Below, one piece after another: positions 35,167 to 45,603 of a DNA stretch of 64,000 bases. Numbering within the stretch: position 1 is the first letter of the stretch; every line of letters begins with the position of its first letter. Source of the DNA: a bacterium. Its GTDB lineage: Bacteria > CLD3 > SB21. Both the position numbers and the translations under genes were made by a program. The stretch is taken from positions 1 through 64,000 of the forward strand of contig JABWCP010000016.1 of the NCBI GenBank assembly GCA_013360215.1, read 5' to 3'. The notes under the pieces are model-generated. The model saw only the letters and a list, made by a program, of their open reading frames with translations, had not been told where the DNA came from and searched no databases.

Positions 35167-35601
35167 ATGCGTATCGTAGCGCAGCGTGTTAACAAAGCCC
35201 ATGTATCGGTAGATGGTCGCATCACCGGTGCAATCGAAAAGGGTCTCGTTTTACTCATCGGCATTAAAAACGGCGACACATCGGCTGATGTAAAATTTTT
35301 TGCGGGAAAATGCCTCCACCTCCGCATCTTCGAAGATGCCGAAGGAAAAATGAATCGCAGTATTATAGATGCCAAAGGCTCTATACTCGCAGTTTCTCAA
35401 TTTACGCTTTATGCCGATACAACCAAAGGACGACGGCCTAATTTTTTGGAAGCCGCGAGGCCGGAATTAGCCGAACCGCTGTATAATGAATTTGTCACGC
35501 ACTTACGAGCGCACAATATACACGTTGAAACCGGCATTTTTGGTGCCCTGATGGAAGTGGAAATTCACAACTCCGGCCCGGTCACGATTATTATGGAATA
35601 A
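35167..35601 (+). CDS. dtd: D-aminoacyl-tRNA deacylase
   Basis: Dtd removes D-amino acids (and glycine) mis-charged onto tRNA. The 144-residue size is typical. Both family signatures are present: SQFTLYAD near residue 78 and the Gly-cisPro motif NSGPVT near residue 135, which forms the chiral-selective pocket. The N-terminal MRIVAQRVNKAHVSVDG is also diagnostic. ATG 35167 with an upstream AGGA is chosen; the longer reading to 35053 runs through the gltA terminator. lptD follows after 9 bp, so the two are probably cotranscribed. Confidence 0.96.
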   Translation: MRIVAQRVNKAHVSVDGRITGAIEKGLVLLIGIKNGDTSADVKFFAGKCLHLRIFEDAEGKMNRSIIDAKGSILAVSQFTLYADTTKGRRPNFLEAARPELAEPLYNEFVTHLRAHNIHVETGIFGALMEVEIHNSGPVTIIME

Positions 35602-35610
35602 AAACGACGC

Positions 35611-38175
35611 ATGAATTTTTTCCCTCGCATCTCACTATTGTATTTCCATCTTTCACACTTGATCGTATTGAGCTTTTTCACAGCGCTTGCACAAACGGCT
35701 TCCGATTCTTCGTCTATTGCTACACAGAAAGATTCTTCCCAAACTCCCGGTAACGGCGTGGATACGATGATCTACTACGGTGCCGATACTACCGAAGGCA
35801 CGCTGAATAATTCAACCGTGGTTCTCAAAAACAATGCATGGGTCCGGTTTAAAGGGATTGAAATCAAAGCCGCTAAAATCACCATTGATCAGCCCCGCAA
35901 GATCATGATCGCCGAGGCTGTACCCGACTCCATCGATTCACTCGGCCAAGTGGCGCGCTATCGCGGTATACCCGAATTCACCGAATCCGGCCAGATGTTT
36001 CACGGTAATGTGATGGAGTACAATTTTGAAACCAAGCGCGGTAAAGTCGTCATGGGCGAGACCAAAATGCAGGATGGCTTTTATTACGGCTCTACCATAC
36101 GAAAAATCGGCGACAGTACGTTATATATACGCGGCGGACGATTTACGACATGCGATGAGAAGGAACCGCATTTTTTCTTCCGCACCAAAGAAATGAAACT
36201 TTCTGTGCGGGATAAAGTCGTCGCCAAACCGGTGATATTATACATACATGAAGTGCCGATTTTCGCCATTCCGTTTGGTGTGTTTCCCAGTAAAGGCGGA
36301 CGCGCTTCCGGTATAACTCCTCCCGTTTATTTTGAGACACCCGGCGGCGAGAGACAAATTCGCAATTTCGGTTATTATTGGGCGCCCAACGACTATTTTG
36401 ATGCGCTCCTGCAAGCCGATTATTTAGATAAATCCGGTTATCAATTTCACGGCGGGGGCAACTACGCCAAACGTTATCATTATTCCGGACGAATGGATTT
36501 TTCCTATTCTCAATTGCATTCACTTAGCACGACAAGCTATAACGATAACCGAACAACCGCCGGGGCACTCAGCCTCACCCATGCGCATACTTTGAGCGAA
36601 CGATCCAATCTCAACGCCGATATTCGCTACCAGAGCAGTAAAAATTATTTTCAGAATACCAGTATCAACCAGCAGCAAATATTAAATCGTCAGCAGAATT
36701 CGAATGTCAGTTACAATAATACATTCGACTGGGGCGGCATATCTGCCAGCGCATCACATTCTCGTAATTTGGACAACGGTCAAAGTTCGCTAACATTTCC
36801 CAATGCGACGATCAGCAAATCGTCGGCGGCCGTGATACCCAAATCCGAAGAACGTCGCAACGAGCCGGACCGCTGGTATCACACGATTCGTTATTCGTAT
36901 AGTGCTAATCTGCTCGGACGACGTGAAATCGCCAATGATACTTCAGACGTGCAAAACGGGTACGGTCTACGGCACAATGCAGGATTCAATGCGCCATTCA
37001 AAGTGTTTTCGTATTTTACATTCAACCCCAATATCAATGTCGTCGAGACGTGGTACGATCGCCGTCATGAGAATTTCGGCTATCGCGCCAATGGTCAGGA
37101 CACCAGCGTCGTCAAACGCGGATTTTATGCCACGCACACGTATAGCATGGGCGCATCGCTTTCGACGAAAGTTTACGGTACGAGCAATCCCAATCTGTTG
37201 GGGTTAAAAACTTTTCGTCATGTCATGACTCCGAGTGTGAGTATTAATTACACGCCCGATTTTTCCGAATCAAAATGGGGATATTATGAATCGGTTCAAG
37301 ATACGTCGGGGAAAACCGTACGTAAAGACCGCTACGGAAAAAATCTGACGTTTGGCGGAACACCTTCCGGACGCCAGCTCTCCATGGGCTTCGGGCTCGC
37401 GCATACATTTCAAGCCAAAGTCAAAACTTCCAAAAAAGACAGCACGCAACACGACCCTGATGTACGAAAAATAGATATTATGAATATCAACAATGGCCTT
37501 AGTTACAATTTTGAAGCCGAAGAATTTAAGCTTTCCAATCTGACTACTTCTATCACGGTAGCCAATGATTTAGCCAAAAACGTAAGTTTATCCATGAATC
37601 TTACGCATGATTTTTACAAATTTGATACGACACTCAACCGCCGTATTAATAAATTCAGAAGCTTCCCGCGCTTGATCAATGCGGGTATCACCGGAGGATT
37701 TAGCGTCGAAGGCGGTTCCGGCACATCTTCAACATCATCGAGTTCCACACTTTCAACAACGGCCTCGACTACACCGCAAGGCACGGTGACACCCAACTAC
37801 GGGCAATCATACTTGCCGTCACAACGCGAGCTGCCGAGCGGCGTTCCGTGGAACGCCCGTTTTGATTTTAATTACGACATTCGGCGACTTGATCCGCATA
37901 ATGTAACCAAAACATTTAACGGAAGTGTCAGCGCTGGCACGCGCATTACTCAAAATTGGCAAATTAATTATTCGGCGCAGATCAACTTACTCAAAGAGAA
38001 AATTGTCAGCCAGAGTTTTTCGTTTGTTCGTGATCTCCATTGCTGGACGATGCGCTTTGATTGGACGCCTACCGGCCCGGCCGCAGGTTATTTTTTCGTC
38101 ATTCAGGTCAAATCTACGCAGCTCCAGGATATCAAACTGCAACGTACCGACTATGGCAATCGCATTTTCCAATAG
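35611..38175 (+). CDS. lptD: LPS-assembly protein LptD
   Basis: LptD forms the outer-membrane channel through which lipopolysaccharide reaches the cell surface. The 854-residue protein has an N-terminal signal peptide (cleavage near ALAQ). A periplasmic OstA/LptA-like beta-jellyroll follows (about residues 55-200), including FHGNVMEYNFETKRGKVV. The IPFGVFPSKGGRASGITPP block (about residue 215) marks the start of the barrel. A Ser/Thr-rich stretch (about residues 705-730) sits in a late barrel segment. The periplasmic part has a single CDE cysteine, so the four-Cys disulfide pattern of E. coli is not evident. No lptE is seen nearby. Confidence 0.88.
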   Translation: MNFFPRISLLYFHLSHLIVLSFFTALAQTASDSSSIATQKDSSQTPGNGVDTMIYYGADTTEGTLNNSTVVLKNNAWVRFKGIEIKAAKITIDQPRKIMIAEAVPDSIDSLGQVARYRGIPEFTESGQMFHGNVMEYNFETKRGKVVMGETKMQDGFYYGSTIRKIGDSTLYIRGGRFTTCDEKEPHFFFRTKEMKLSVRDKVVAKPVILYIHEVPIFAIPFGVFPSKGGRASGITPPVYFETPGGERQIRNFGYYWAPNDYFDALLQADYLDKSGYQFHGGGNYAKRYHYSGRMDFSYSQLHSLSTTSYNDNRTTAGALSLTHAHTLSERSNLNADIRYQSSKNYFQNTSINQQQILNRQQNSNVSYNNTFDWGGISASASHSRNLDNGQSSLTFPNATISKSSAAVIPKSEERRNEPDRWYHTIRYSYSANLLGRREIANDTSDVQNGYGLRHNAGFNAPFKVFSYFTFNPNINVVETWYDRRHENFGYRANGQDTSVVKRGFYATHTYSMGASLSTKVYGTSNPNLLGLKTFRHVMTPSVSINYTPDFSESKWGYYESVQDTSGKTVRKDRYGKNLTFGGTPSGRQLSMGFGLAHTFQAKVKTSKKDSTQHDPDVRKIDIMNINNGLSYNFEAEEFKLSNLTTSITVANDLAKNVSLSMNLTHDFYKFDTTLNRRINKFRSFPRLINAGITGGFSVEGGSGTSSTSSSSTLSTTASTTPQGTVTPNYGQSYLPSQRELPSGVPWNARFDFNYDIRRLDPHNVTKTFNGSVSAGTRITQNWQINYSAQINLLKEKIVSQSFSFVRDLHCWTMRFDWTPTGPAAGYFFVIQVKSTQLQDIKLQRTDYGNRIFQ

Positions 38176-38275
38176 CGATTAAAAAAATCGTGGTTTGAAA
38201 ATAAAAGAAACTTGTCTCGTTGTAATACGTAAACAACTTAATCTTATTCTCATCATTATCCATGTCGGAGGAGTT

Positions 38276-38662
38276 ATGAATGTTTTGAACAGCACTTTTT
38301 TGCTGCGCCTTGCCGTTTCGATTACGTTATTCATGCACAGCGTGCCGGGCATGTTTAACGGCGGCGTCAATAATTTCGGTACTTTTTACCTCAACGAAGT
38401 CGGGTTTGCACCTCTAGGTGTTCCGCTGGCGTGGGCTATTAAGCTGTCGCATGTAGCGGCAATTTTTTGCCTGATGTTTGAGAAATACGTAAAGCTGGCT
38501 TCGCTAGTAACGATATTTATTCTGCTCGCCGGTATCGTAATGGTGCACTATCCGGATGGCTGGTATGTGGTTGGCGGGGGACGTAACGGAATGGAATTTA
38601 ATGTGCTTCTGATTTTTGTTTTACTGGCTATTATGTTCCCCAATGGGCTAAAGAAAAATTGA
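38276..38662 (+). CDS. DoxX-like integral membrane protein
   Basis: This 128-residue protein has four hydrophobic segments and a DoxX-type layout: LLRLAVSITLFMHSVPGMFN in helix 1, then GVPLAWAIKLSHVAAIFCLM, and a C-terminal helix after GRNGMEFNVLLIFV. DoxX-like proteins are small membrane proteins of varied, mostly unproved roles (quinone-linked or thiosulfate metabolism in a few cases). ATG 38276 directly follows GGAGGAGTT, a very strong ribosome site; the longer reading to 38195 is not supported. It ends before a bidirectional terminator. Confidence 0.75.
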   Translation: MNVLNSTFLLRLAVSITLFMHSVPGMFNGGVNNFGTFYLNEVGFAPLGVPLAWAIKLSHVAAIFCLMFEKYVKLASLVTIFILLAGIVMVHYPDGWYVVGGGRNGMEFNVLLIFVLLAIMFPNGLKKN

Positions 38663-38685
38663 TATATACTTTTTAAGCTTCTCAT

Positions 38686-38718
38686 AAAAAACGCTGCATG
38701 GTTTGTGCAGCGTTTTTA
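38686..38718. terminator. Bidirectional terminator between the DoxX-like gene and uvrA
   Basis: A 12-bp stem AAAAACGCTGCA/TGCAGCGTTTTT with a 7-base loop gives T-runs on both strands, serving the converging DoxX-like gene and uvrA (stop at 38737). Confidence 0.9.
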
Positions 38719-38736
38719 TTTTTAATGTTTTCGAAT

Positions 38737-41484
38737 TTATCTTTTCAGATACGACTTTAAATGTTTTCCGGTATATGAATTCCCAACCTGCGCTACTTCT
38801 TCGGGCGTGCCGGTGGCAACGATCGTACCGCCTTTATCGCCGCCCTCCGGACCGAGATCAATGATGTAGTCGGCACACTTGATCACATCGAGATTGTGTT
38901 CGATGACGATGATGGAATGACCGGCTTCGATCAGTTTGTTAAAGCTCGTTAACAGTTTATTGATATCTTCAAAATGCAAACCGGTTGTCGGTTCATCCAT
39001 AATATACAGCACGTGATCGCCCGATTTGTCCGCCAAATGAGCCGCTAATTTGACGCGTTGCGCTTCGCCGCCGGACAAAGTCGTTCCCGCCTGACCGAGT
39101 TTGAGATACCCCAAGCCAACGTCGTCCAACACCTGAAGTTTTTTTACAATTTTAGGATGCGCTTTAAAAAACGTCAACGCTTCGGTGATGGACATTTCCA
39201 ACACATCATGGATATTCTTATCGTGAAAATGTACTTCTAAAACTTCTTTTTTATAACGCTTACCTTTACACTCTTCGCATTCGAGATACACGTCGGCAAG
39301 AAACTGCATTTCCACCAAAATTTGTCCCGCACCTTCACAGACTTCGCATCGCCCCCCCGGCACATTAAACGAGAAGGTTCCCGATTGATAGCCACGCATT
39401 TTAGCGGTCGGCGTGGCTGCAAATACGTCACGAATCAGATCAAATACTTTGACGTATGTCGCCGGGTTGCTGCGCGGAGTGCGCCCGATGGGCTGCTGAT
39501 CCACCATTTCGATAGCATCCACATGCTCCACACCGAGTATTTCTTTGTGCAATCCGATTTTATTAGACCATTGACCTTTTTTTCGCATAGCCGCGGCATA
39601 CAAAATGTCATGTATCAGTGTGCTTTTACCGGAACCGCTGACGCCGGTGATGCACACAAACATGCCCAGCGGAAACTGAGCATCAATTCGTTTGAGATTA
39701 TTTTCTGCGGCACCTTTAAGAACGATAGATTGGCCTCTACCTTGACGCCGTTCGGATGGAAGTGTAATTTCTTTTCGACCGGAGAGATACAATCCTGTCA
39801 GCGATGATGTGCTTTGACAAATCGCCGCATGATCCCCCTGAAACACCACTTCTCCGCCGTACATACCCGCACGAGGGCCCATATCAATAATTTCGTGGCA
39901 AGAAGCCATCATATCGCGGTCATGCTCCACGACGACGACGGTGTTGCCTATCGCCTGAAGATTTTTAAGTATATGAATGAGTTTATCATTATCGCGCGGA
40001 TGCAAACCAATACTGGGTTCATCCAAAATATACAAAGAGCCGACCAACGCCGATCCAAGCGACGTCGCCAAACTAATACGTTGCGCTTCGCCGCCGGAGA
40101 GTGTCCCGGCCAGACGATTGCATGTCAGGTATTCGAGCCCGACATTTTTCAGATAGTTATAACGTTTGAGAATTTCTTCCAACGGGCGGCGTGCAATCTC
40201 ACGATCCATTTCCGATAATTGAATGTTTTCAAAAAAATGTACGGCTTCACTAACCGTCATATCATTGATTTCGTGAATCGTTTTATCGGCGACTTTAACA
40301 CAATTGGCATCCGCACGCAGACGTGAACCGCCGCAATCCGAGCACGTCACATAACCCCGGTATTTGCTGAGTAAAACACGCACGTGCATTTTGTAGGTTT
40401 TGCTTTCGAGCCATTTAAAATATTCACGAATTCCGTCAAATCCGTCTCCGCCTTGCATGACTTTTTCGTATTGCTCTTTGGTAAGATCCATGACCGGAAT
40501 GTTCAGCGGAAAGCCGTTTTTCTTAGCCGCTTTTTCCAATCGTTCCTGAAAATCGGCGTAACCGTCCGTCGTCCACGGTTTGATCGCACCTTCCTTAAGT
40601 GTTTTGGTTCGATCCGGTATGACGAGATCCATATCTACTTCGATCTTATTTCCAAAACCCTGACATGACGGACAAGCGCCGTACGGATTATTAAACGAGA
40701 ATAAACGCGGATCAGGTTCGATATATGCCGTGCCGCACGCATTGCATTCAAACTTATTGGAGAAACGAAGCGTTTCGCCTTCCATTATTTGAACGATCAT
40801 TTTGCCTTCACCGTTGAGAAAAGCGGTTTCGACCGAATCGGCAATACGCGCTTTTTCTTCTTTGTTTACAGCGATACGATCTACAAGTACACGGACTGTT
40901 TTTTGTTTCAGGATTTTTTTTACGATGGCTTCGTCATTGAGCTCAGCGATAACATCATCCACGATCAAACGCGTAAAGCCCTTTTCGTGAAGTGACAAAA
41001 TCGTTTGTTCGTTAGCCGCGAGTTCAAAAAGAACATGTAATTTGGTTCGTTCCGGCAAAGCGAGAATCCGTTGTACGACATAACCGACGGTATCTTTTCG
41101 AACCAATGCACCGCAATTTCGGCAGTATGTTTTTCCTGCACGACCAAAGAGCAAACGGAGAAAATCATAAATTTCCGTCACCGTCCCCACCGTTGAGCGC
41201 GGATTTTTGGCCAAAGTGCGCTGTTCGATGGCCAACGCGGGGCTGATACCTTTGATATGATCCACTTCCGGTTTGTCCATGCGCTCCAGAAATTGGCGCG
41301 CATACGCCGATAGTGATTCGACATACCGCCTTTGGCCTTCCGCATACAGCGTATCAAACGCTAATGAAGATTTGCCGGAACCACTGACGCCGGTGATCAC
41401 GATGAATTTGTTTCGTGGAATATTGAGGCTGATATTTTTGAGATTGTGTACGCGTGCACCGCGTATTTCGATCATGGGTTCCAT
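38737..41484 (-). CDS. uvrA: Excinuclease ABC subunit A
   Basis: UvrA finds DNA damage and loads UvrB in nucleotide excision repair. The 915-residue protein has two ABC ATPase modules: Walker A GVSGSGKSSLAFDT near residue 33 and GVSGSGKSTLIHD near residue 613. It has signature motifs LSGGEAQRISLA and LSGGEAQRVKLA, and the C-terminal zinc module CEVCEGAG with CEECKGKRY. Other Cys pairs (CRNCGA, CNACG, CPSCQG) fit the insertion domains. It ends the long minus-strand run, 4 bp after the GT9 gene. An in-frame ATG three codons later is an equal start candidate. Confidence 0.97.
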   Translation of the reverse strand: MEPMIEIRGARVHNLKNISLNIPRNKFIVITGVSGSGKSSLAFDTLYAEGQRRYVESLSAYARQFLERMDKPEVDHIKGISPALAIEQRTLAKNPRSTVGTVTEIYDFLRLLFGRAGKTYCRNCGALVRKDTVGYVVQRILALPERTKLHVLFELAANEQTILSLHEKGFTRLIVDDVIAELNDEAIVKKILKQKTVRVLVDRIAVNKEEKARIADSVETAFLNGEGKMIVQIMEGETLRFSNKFECNACGTAYIEPDPRLFSFNNPYGACPSCQGFGNKIEVDMDLVIPDRTKTLKEGAIKPWTTDGYADFQERLEKAAKKNGFPLNIPVMDLTKEQYEKVMQGGDGFDGIREYFKWLESKTYKMHVRVLLSKYRGYVTCSDCGGSRLRADANCVKVADKTIHEINDMTVSEAVHFFENIQLSEMDREIARRPLEEILKRYNYLKNVGLEYLTCNRLAGTLSGGEAQRISLATSLGSALVGSLYILDEPSIGLHPRDNDKLIHILKNLQAIGNTVVVVEHDRDMMASCHEIIDMGPRAGMYGGEVVFQGDHAAICQSTSSLTGLYLSGRKEITLPSERRQGRGQSIVLKGAAENNLKRIDAQFPLGMFVCITGVSGSGKSTLIHDILYAAAMRKKGQWSNKIGLHKEILGVEHVDAIEMVDQQPIGRTPRSNPATYVKVFDLIRDVFAATPTAKMRGYQSGTFSFNVPGGRCEVCEGAGQILVEMQFLADVYLECEECKGKRYKKEVLEVHFHDKNIHDVLEMSITEALTFFKAHPKIVKKLQVLDDVGLGYLKLGQAGTTLSGGEAQRVKLAAHLADKSGDHVLYIMDEPTTGLHFEDINKLLTSFNKLIEAGHSIIVIEHNLDVIKCADYIIDLGPEGGDKGGTIVATGTPEEVAQVGNSYTGKHLKSYLKR

Positions 41485-41488
41485 ATAC

Positions 41489-42481
41489 TTACGATTTGAT
41501 AAATGGCTTTAATCCGAATTTCGAAGTGGTCAATGTTTGTACGACTTGTTCGAGCGTCACCTGATTAACATCGCGGCCGTTACGAATCACGGTATGTTTT
41601 TCACCGTAAGGTCCGATATGCCGCTCATCTTTGGGTCCAAAAATTGCAAACACCGGTGTTCCTACGGCGGTCGAAAGATGCATAATTCCGGAATCGTTAG
41701 AAACAAAAAAATGCGCTTGTGCGATCAACGCTGCGGTCTCTTCCAAAGTACACTGTCCTGCAAAATTGAGCGGCTTATGCTGAGCCTGCTCCATAATTTT
41801 TCGCACATCATCCGCTTCATCTTTACCGCCGACAATAAAAACTGTTGCATCGTATGTAGTATATAAATAATCCGCCAAAGCAGCATAACGTTCCGGCGGC
41901 CAACGCTTGAAAGCTGCGGCAGGGTTGCAGCCGGGATGAAAACCAATGACAAGTTTTTTCCTGTCATGTGCTATTTTAGTTTTCATTTTGGCTAGCGCAA
42001 CATCGCTGATATGAAATTTTGGTGATGGTTTTGACCAGTGATTAACTTTTAAAAAATGAAGCAGTTCAAGATTACATTCCAACCGATGAACGCCTTCACC
42101 GATCGGAGTAAGTGCATGATACAAGACATCTAAGTTTCTAGGAAATTTGTGCGGTGAGTGATGTTTGATTCGAACCGGTATACCCGCTAAAACAGGAAGT
42201 AAAAGTTGCGAGTAGGTGTTCGACGGAATGGCACCGATATACAGATCAAACTTTTCTTTGCGTATTTTTCCAACCAACCCGAGATATTTTTTTATCGACG
42301 AAATATCCATCGCCCAGATTTTTTGAATACCCGGATGCGAACGAAACACATGCTGTGTAGCAGCACTACAGAGAACATGTATGTGAGACTGCGGAAAGTT
42401 ATTTTGAATTTCGTTCAACAACGGCTGCGCCATCAGCGCGTCACCGATACCGGCGGAAATACTAAGGAGAATTTTTTCCAT
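41489..42481 (-). CDS. Glycosyltransferase family 9 (ADP-heptose:LPS heptosyltransferase-like)
   Basis: This 330-residue protein has the GT9 two-domain GT-B layout. It shows ISAGIGDALMAQPLL at the N-terminus, GFHPGCNPAAAFKRWP near residue 180 and the nucleotide-binding FVSNDSGIMHLSTAVGTPVFAIFG near residue 260. Such enzymes add heptose to the LPS inner core. The exact acceptor is unknown. Together with lptD and the polysaccharide genes it points to a heptose-containing envelope glycolipid. It lies 21 bp after the asnB-like gene. Confidence 0.88.
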   Translation of the reverse strand: MEKILLSISAGIGDALMAQPLLNEIQNNFPQSHIHVLCSAATQHVFRSHPGIQKIWAMDISSIKKYLGLVGKIRKEKFDLYIGAIPSNTYSQLLLPVLAGIPVRIKHHSPHKFPRNLDVLYHALTPIGEGVHRLECNLELLHFLKVNHWSKPSPKFHISDVALAKMKTKIAHDRKKLVIGFHPGCNPAAAFKRWPPERYAALADYLYTTYDATVFIVGGKDEADDVRKIMEQAQHKPLNFAGQCTLEETAALIAQAHFFVSNDSGIMHLSTAVGTPVFAIFGPKDERHIGPYGEKHTVIRNGRDVNQVTLEQVVQTLTTSKFGLKPFIKS

Positions 42482-42502
42482 TTATTATAAAAAAACCATA
42501 GG

Positions 42503-44356
42503 TTACATTTTCTTATAATATGTATCATACCAACGCGCCAAAAACCAAAGACTCCAAATGCGTGAAGCATGGTTTTTGGAACTGTTTAAATGGGTTGTAA
42601 TCATGGTCTCTATAAAATGAAGGTTCATATGTTCTTTGATCAATTCACAATCCATTATTTCGCGATGAATCATACGGGTTAAATCGGGATTAGATTTGAA
42701 CCAGTCTCGCATCGGTAGCGAAAAACCGCGTTTATTTCGATAGATCAGTTCTTTAGGGAATTGTGGCTCCAATATTTTTTTTAGCACATATTTTTTTTCA
42801 CTTTTACGCATTCTCATCGAAACCGGCATTTGTGCCGCAAGTTCAATAACCTTGTGATCAAGCAGAGGAACTCTGACTTCAATAGAATGCGCCATGCTGG
42901 CTCTATCCACTTTTGTGAGACCATTTTCAGGTAAATAGGTATGCATATCTATATTTTGCATTTTATTCAAAAGCGCATCGGAGCTATTCATATAAGAGTC
43001 GAATAATCGTTCCCGATGTTCTACAGGGAATTTCATCATATCTGCGATTTGGGCCGAATGAAAAATATTAATCATACCGTAATAACGAGTCATATCTGAT
43101 TGCGAATGAAATCGAAGATAATTTTTTCCAAGTATACTCTGCGGCCAAAAAGTGGCTATTTTTGATAACCAATCTTTATTTAACCATGAATTTGATTGGG
43201 ACCATTCCAAAAGTTGTTCGTATCGTTTATAACCGCCAAATACTTCGTCACCGCCATCGCCCGACAAAGCTACAGTCACATGAGATCGGATTATTTTTGC
43301 AATTTGATATGTTGGTACAGCGGAACTGTCTGCAAAAGGTTCATCATAAGCATATACTAAATTCGATAAAATCGTATTGAGATCTGTCGCTTGCACGCTC
43401 TTTTCAACATGTCGGCTTTGTATGATAGCAGACACCTGACGAGCGTACGCGCTTTCGTCAAACTTGCTTTCGTTCATACTGATCGTAAACGTATTGATAG
43501 CGCCAACGTGTTTTGCCATAAAATGAGACACGATAGTAGAATCAATACCCCCGCTTAAAAACGATCCGACAGGCACATCGCTGATCATATGCATGCGGAC
43601 AGAATCTGAAACGACGGATTCAATTTTATCGATCCATACTGTATCGTTATGCGCTCCATCTGTATATTGGCCAAACTGAATGTCCCAGTAGCATTTGTTT
43701 TTCATATTATGTTTGTCCCCATCAAACGTAATATGGAGCCAGTGAGCCGGAGGTAGCTTTTTTATTCTATTATAAATGGAGGACGGAGAAGGCACATAAC
43801 CATATTGCAGGTATTCACGCATTGCTGAATAGTCAATAGTGCGATCTATACTTTTATCTTGAAGAATGGCTTTTATCTCTGAGCCAAATAAAAACTTATT
43901 CTGATCTGCGTAATAATAAATGGGTTTAATTCCAACTCGATCTCTTGCCAAAAAAAGCGATTTGGTACGTTCATCCCAAATGGCTAATGCGAACATTCCA
44001 CGGAATCGGTCTAAGCAACTTGCCCCCCACTGTAGATAAGCTTTAAGAATAACTTCTGTGTCGCTTTGGGTACGAAAGTTCCAACCTAATTTTATTAGTT
44101 CCTCCCTAACTTCACCAAAATTATATGTCTCACCGTTATATACTATGCAAGACTTGCCGTCGTCATCATACATCGGTTGTTGACCTGTTTTCAGATCAAT
44201 GATACTTAAACGACGATGCGCTAATCCGACATGTTGACGAATAAAAAAACCATCGCCATCAGGGCCACGATGAGCCAAGGCATCACCCATCGCCTTAAGT
44301 AAAAACTCATTAACGGGCTCACCAGAAAAATTCATTACACCTGCAATGCCACACAT
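42503..44356 (-). CDS. Asparagine synthase-like glutamine amidotransferase of a polysaccharide locus
   Basis: This 617-residue protein has the class II glutaminase domain (nucleophile Cys2 in MCGIAGVMNF, then AHRGPDGDGFF and SDTEVILKAYLQWG) and the ATP-pyrophosphatase synthetase domain with SFLSGGIDSTIVSHF near residue 265 and ALSGDGGDEVFGGYKRY near 370. It could be asparagine synthetase proper. AsnB-like proteins inside exopolysaccharide loci, however, often amidate sugars or carrier-linked intermediates, so function here is open. GAGG lies before the ATG. Confidence 0.88.
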   Translation of the reverse strand: MCGIAGVMNFSGEPVNEFLLKAMGDALAHRGPDGDGFFIRQHVGLAHRRLSIIDLKTGQQPMYDDDGKSCIVYNGETYNFGEVREELIKLGWNFRTQSDTEVILKAYLQWGASCLDRFRGMFALAIWDERTKSLFLARDRVGIKPIYYYADQNKFLFGSEIKAILQDKSIDRTIDYSAMREYLQYGYVPSPSSIYNRIKKLPPAHWLHITFDGDKHNMKNKCYWDIQFGQYTDGAHNDTVWIDKIESVVSDSVRMHMISDVPVGSFLSGGIDSTIVSHFMAKHVGAINTFTISMNESKFDESAYARQVSAIIQSRHVEKSVQATDLNTILSNLVYAYDEPFADSSAVPTYQIAKIIRSHVTVALSGDGGDEVFGGYKRYEQLLEWSQSNSWLNKDWLSKIATFWPQSILGKNYLRFHSQSDMTRYYGMINIFHSAQIADMMKFPVEHRERLFDSYMNSSDALLNKMQNIDMHTYLPENGLTKVDRASMAHSIEVRVPLLDHKVIELAAQMPVSMRMRKSEKKYVLKKILEPQFPKELIYRNKRGFSLPMRDWFKSNPDLTRMIHREIMDCELIKEHMNLHFIETMITTHLNSSKNHASRIWSLWFLARWYDTYYKKM

Positions 44357-44376
44357 AAATGTAACCTCAAATTTTA

Positions 44377-45603
44377 TTATTCGAAAAGTTCCGAATAAAC
44401 TCTCAATGAGTTCTTATAAAACCGTTTAACATTGTATTTTTCAACCACTAGGCGGTGACCACTCTCACCCAATCGCTGCGCCAAAATCGGATCAGCTCGT
44501 AACTGTTCAACAATTCCCGGCATCTCCGATGGAGTATTTATAATATAACCGCAGTTTTGACCTAATATAATCTCTGCAGGACCACCGCTATCGAAAAAAA
44601 CAACTACAGGCTTCTTTTTATACATAGCTTCAACCAATGATACACCAAATGTTTCGTTATCAGAGGATAATACAAACAGATTCATCGCAGACATTGCATC
44701 AGATGGATTTTCAAGAATACCTGTAAACGTTACTTTATCAAGCATGTTGTTATGCGCGACAAATTGTTTGAGGGTTTGTTCTAGAATTGTATCGCCGCCG
44801 CCAACGACAACTAAGTGGAAATCTTTTAAATTCGAAATCATTGAAAATCCCATGAGAAGCCTATCTAAGCGTTTGCGAGTGTCAAACCGACATACAGTTC
44901 CAATCAAAAAAACATTTTTATCAATATTATATGATGCACGAAAACCTGTTTCATCGCCTTTTCTATTATTGAATTCGATACCATTCATTACTATGCGTAT
45001 TTTCTGGGGTTGAATGCCATATTTCTCAACGGCACTTTTAGCGGTATAGCGGCTATTAGCGATTAAATAAGTACACCACTTGCGGAGAAATAGCTCGAAA
45101 TATTTTCGTTTAATAAGTCTGTATAATGAACGTCTGTTAGGAATTTTTGATTGGGAAGTATTCTCCTTTGCCGGTAATTTTATTAATTGATCGCCCCTAC
45201 GGCCATCATCGCTGCGTCGTCTCCATATTGTTTTTTTTATTTTTTTCGCCAAAACGAAGAACACATCCCTTAAGCTTTTCTTGTTAAGCAAATATATTCC
45301 TGATAAACGATATATGAGCGGTTTCCCTGATAAAATACCCGCCAAAAAAAATTTCCAATCTACAAAGTGAAAAACAATAATGTCTTGTTTATCCATTAAA
45401 TTAATCATCTCTCGTAAATCAGTTACGTCGCAATAAACTGGAATTCCTAACGATTTTATTTTTTTAAAATAAGGACCAACAGGATATTTAAAAAAAACCG
45501 AAGTTTGAGTTCTTTGATCTTTTGATTCTTCATTTAAAAGTATATAAAGAACTTTCTCTCGTCCGCCGATATTTCCGTTGCTTATGATGTGAAGTAGTTT
45601 CAT
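44377..45603 (-). CDS. Glycosyltransferase family 4
   Basis: This 408-residue GT-B retaining glycosyltransferase has MKLLHIISNGNIGGREKVL at the N-terminus. The C-terminal nucleotide-sugar domain contains FLIGTVCRFDTRKRLDRLL near residue 230 and the EX7E motif DNETFGVSLVEAMYKKKPVV near residue 318. Sugar and acceptor are unknown. A Lys/Arg-rich insert (about residues 130-170) lies between the domains. Its ATG overlaps the deacetylase stop (ATGA). It is AT-rich like its neighbours. Confidence 0.88.
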   Translation of the reverse strand: MKLLHIISNGNIGGREKVLYILLNEESKDQRTQTSVFFKYPVGPYFKKIKSLGIPVYCDVTDLREMINLMDKQDIIVFHFVDWKFFLAGILSGKPLIYRLSGIYLLNKKSLRDVFFVLAKKIKKTIWRRRSDDGRRGDQLIKLPAKENTSQSKIPNRRSLYRLIKRKYFELFLRKWCTYLIANSRYTAKSAVEKYGIQPQKIRIVMNGIEFNNRKGDETGFRASYNIDKNVFLIGTVCRFDTRKRLDRLLMGFSMISNLKDFHLVVVGGGDTILEQTLKQFVAHNNMLDKVTFTGILENPSDAMSAMNLFVLSSDNETFGVSLVEAMYKKKPVVVFFDSGGPAEIILGQNCGYIINTPSEMPGIVEQLRADPILAQRLGESGHRLVVEKYNVKRFYKNSLRVYSELFE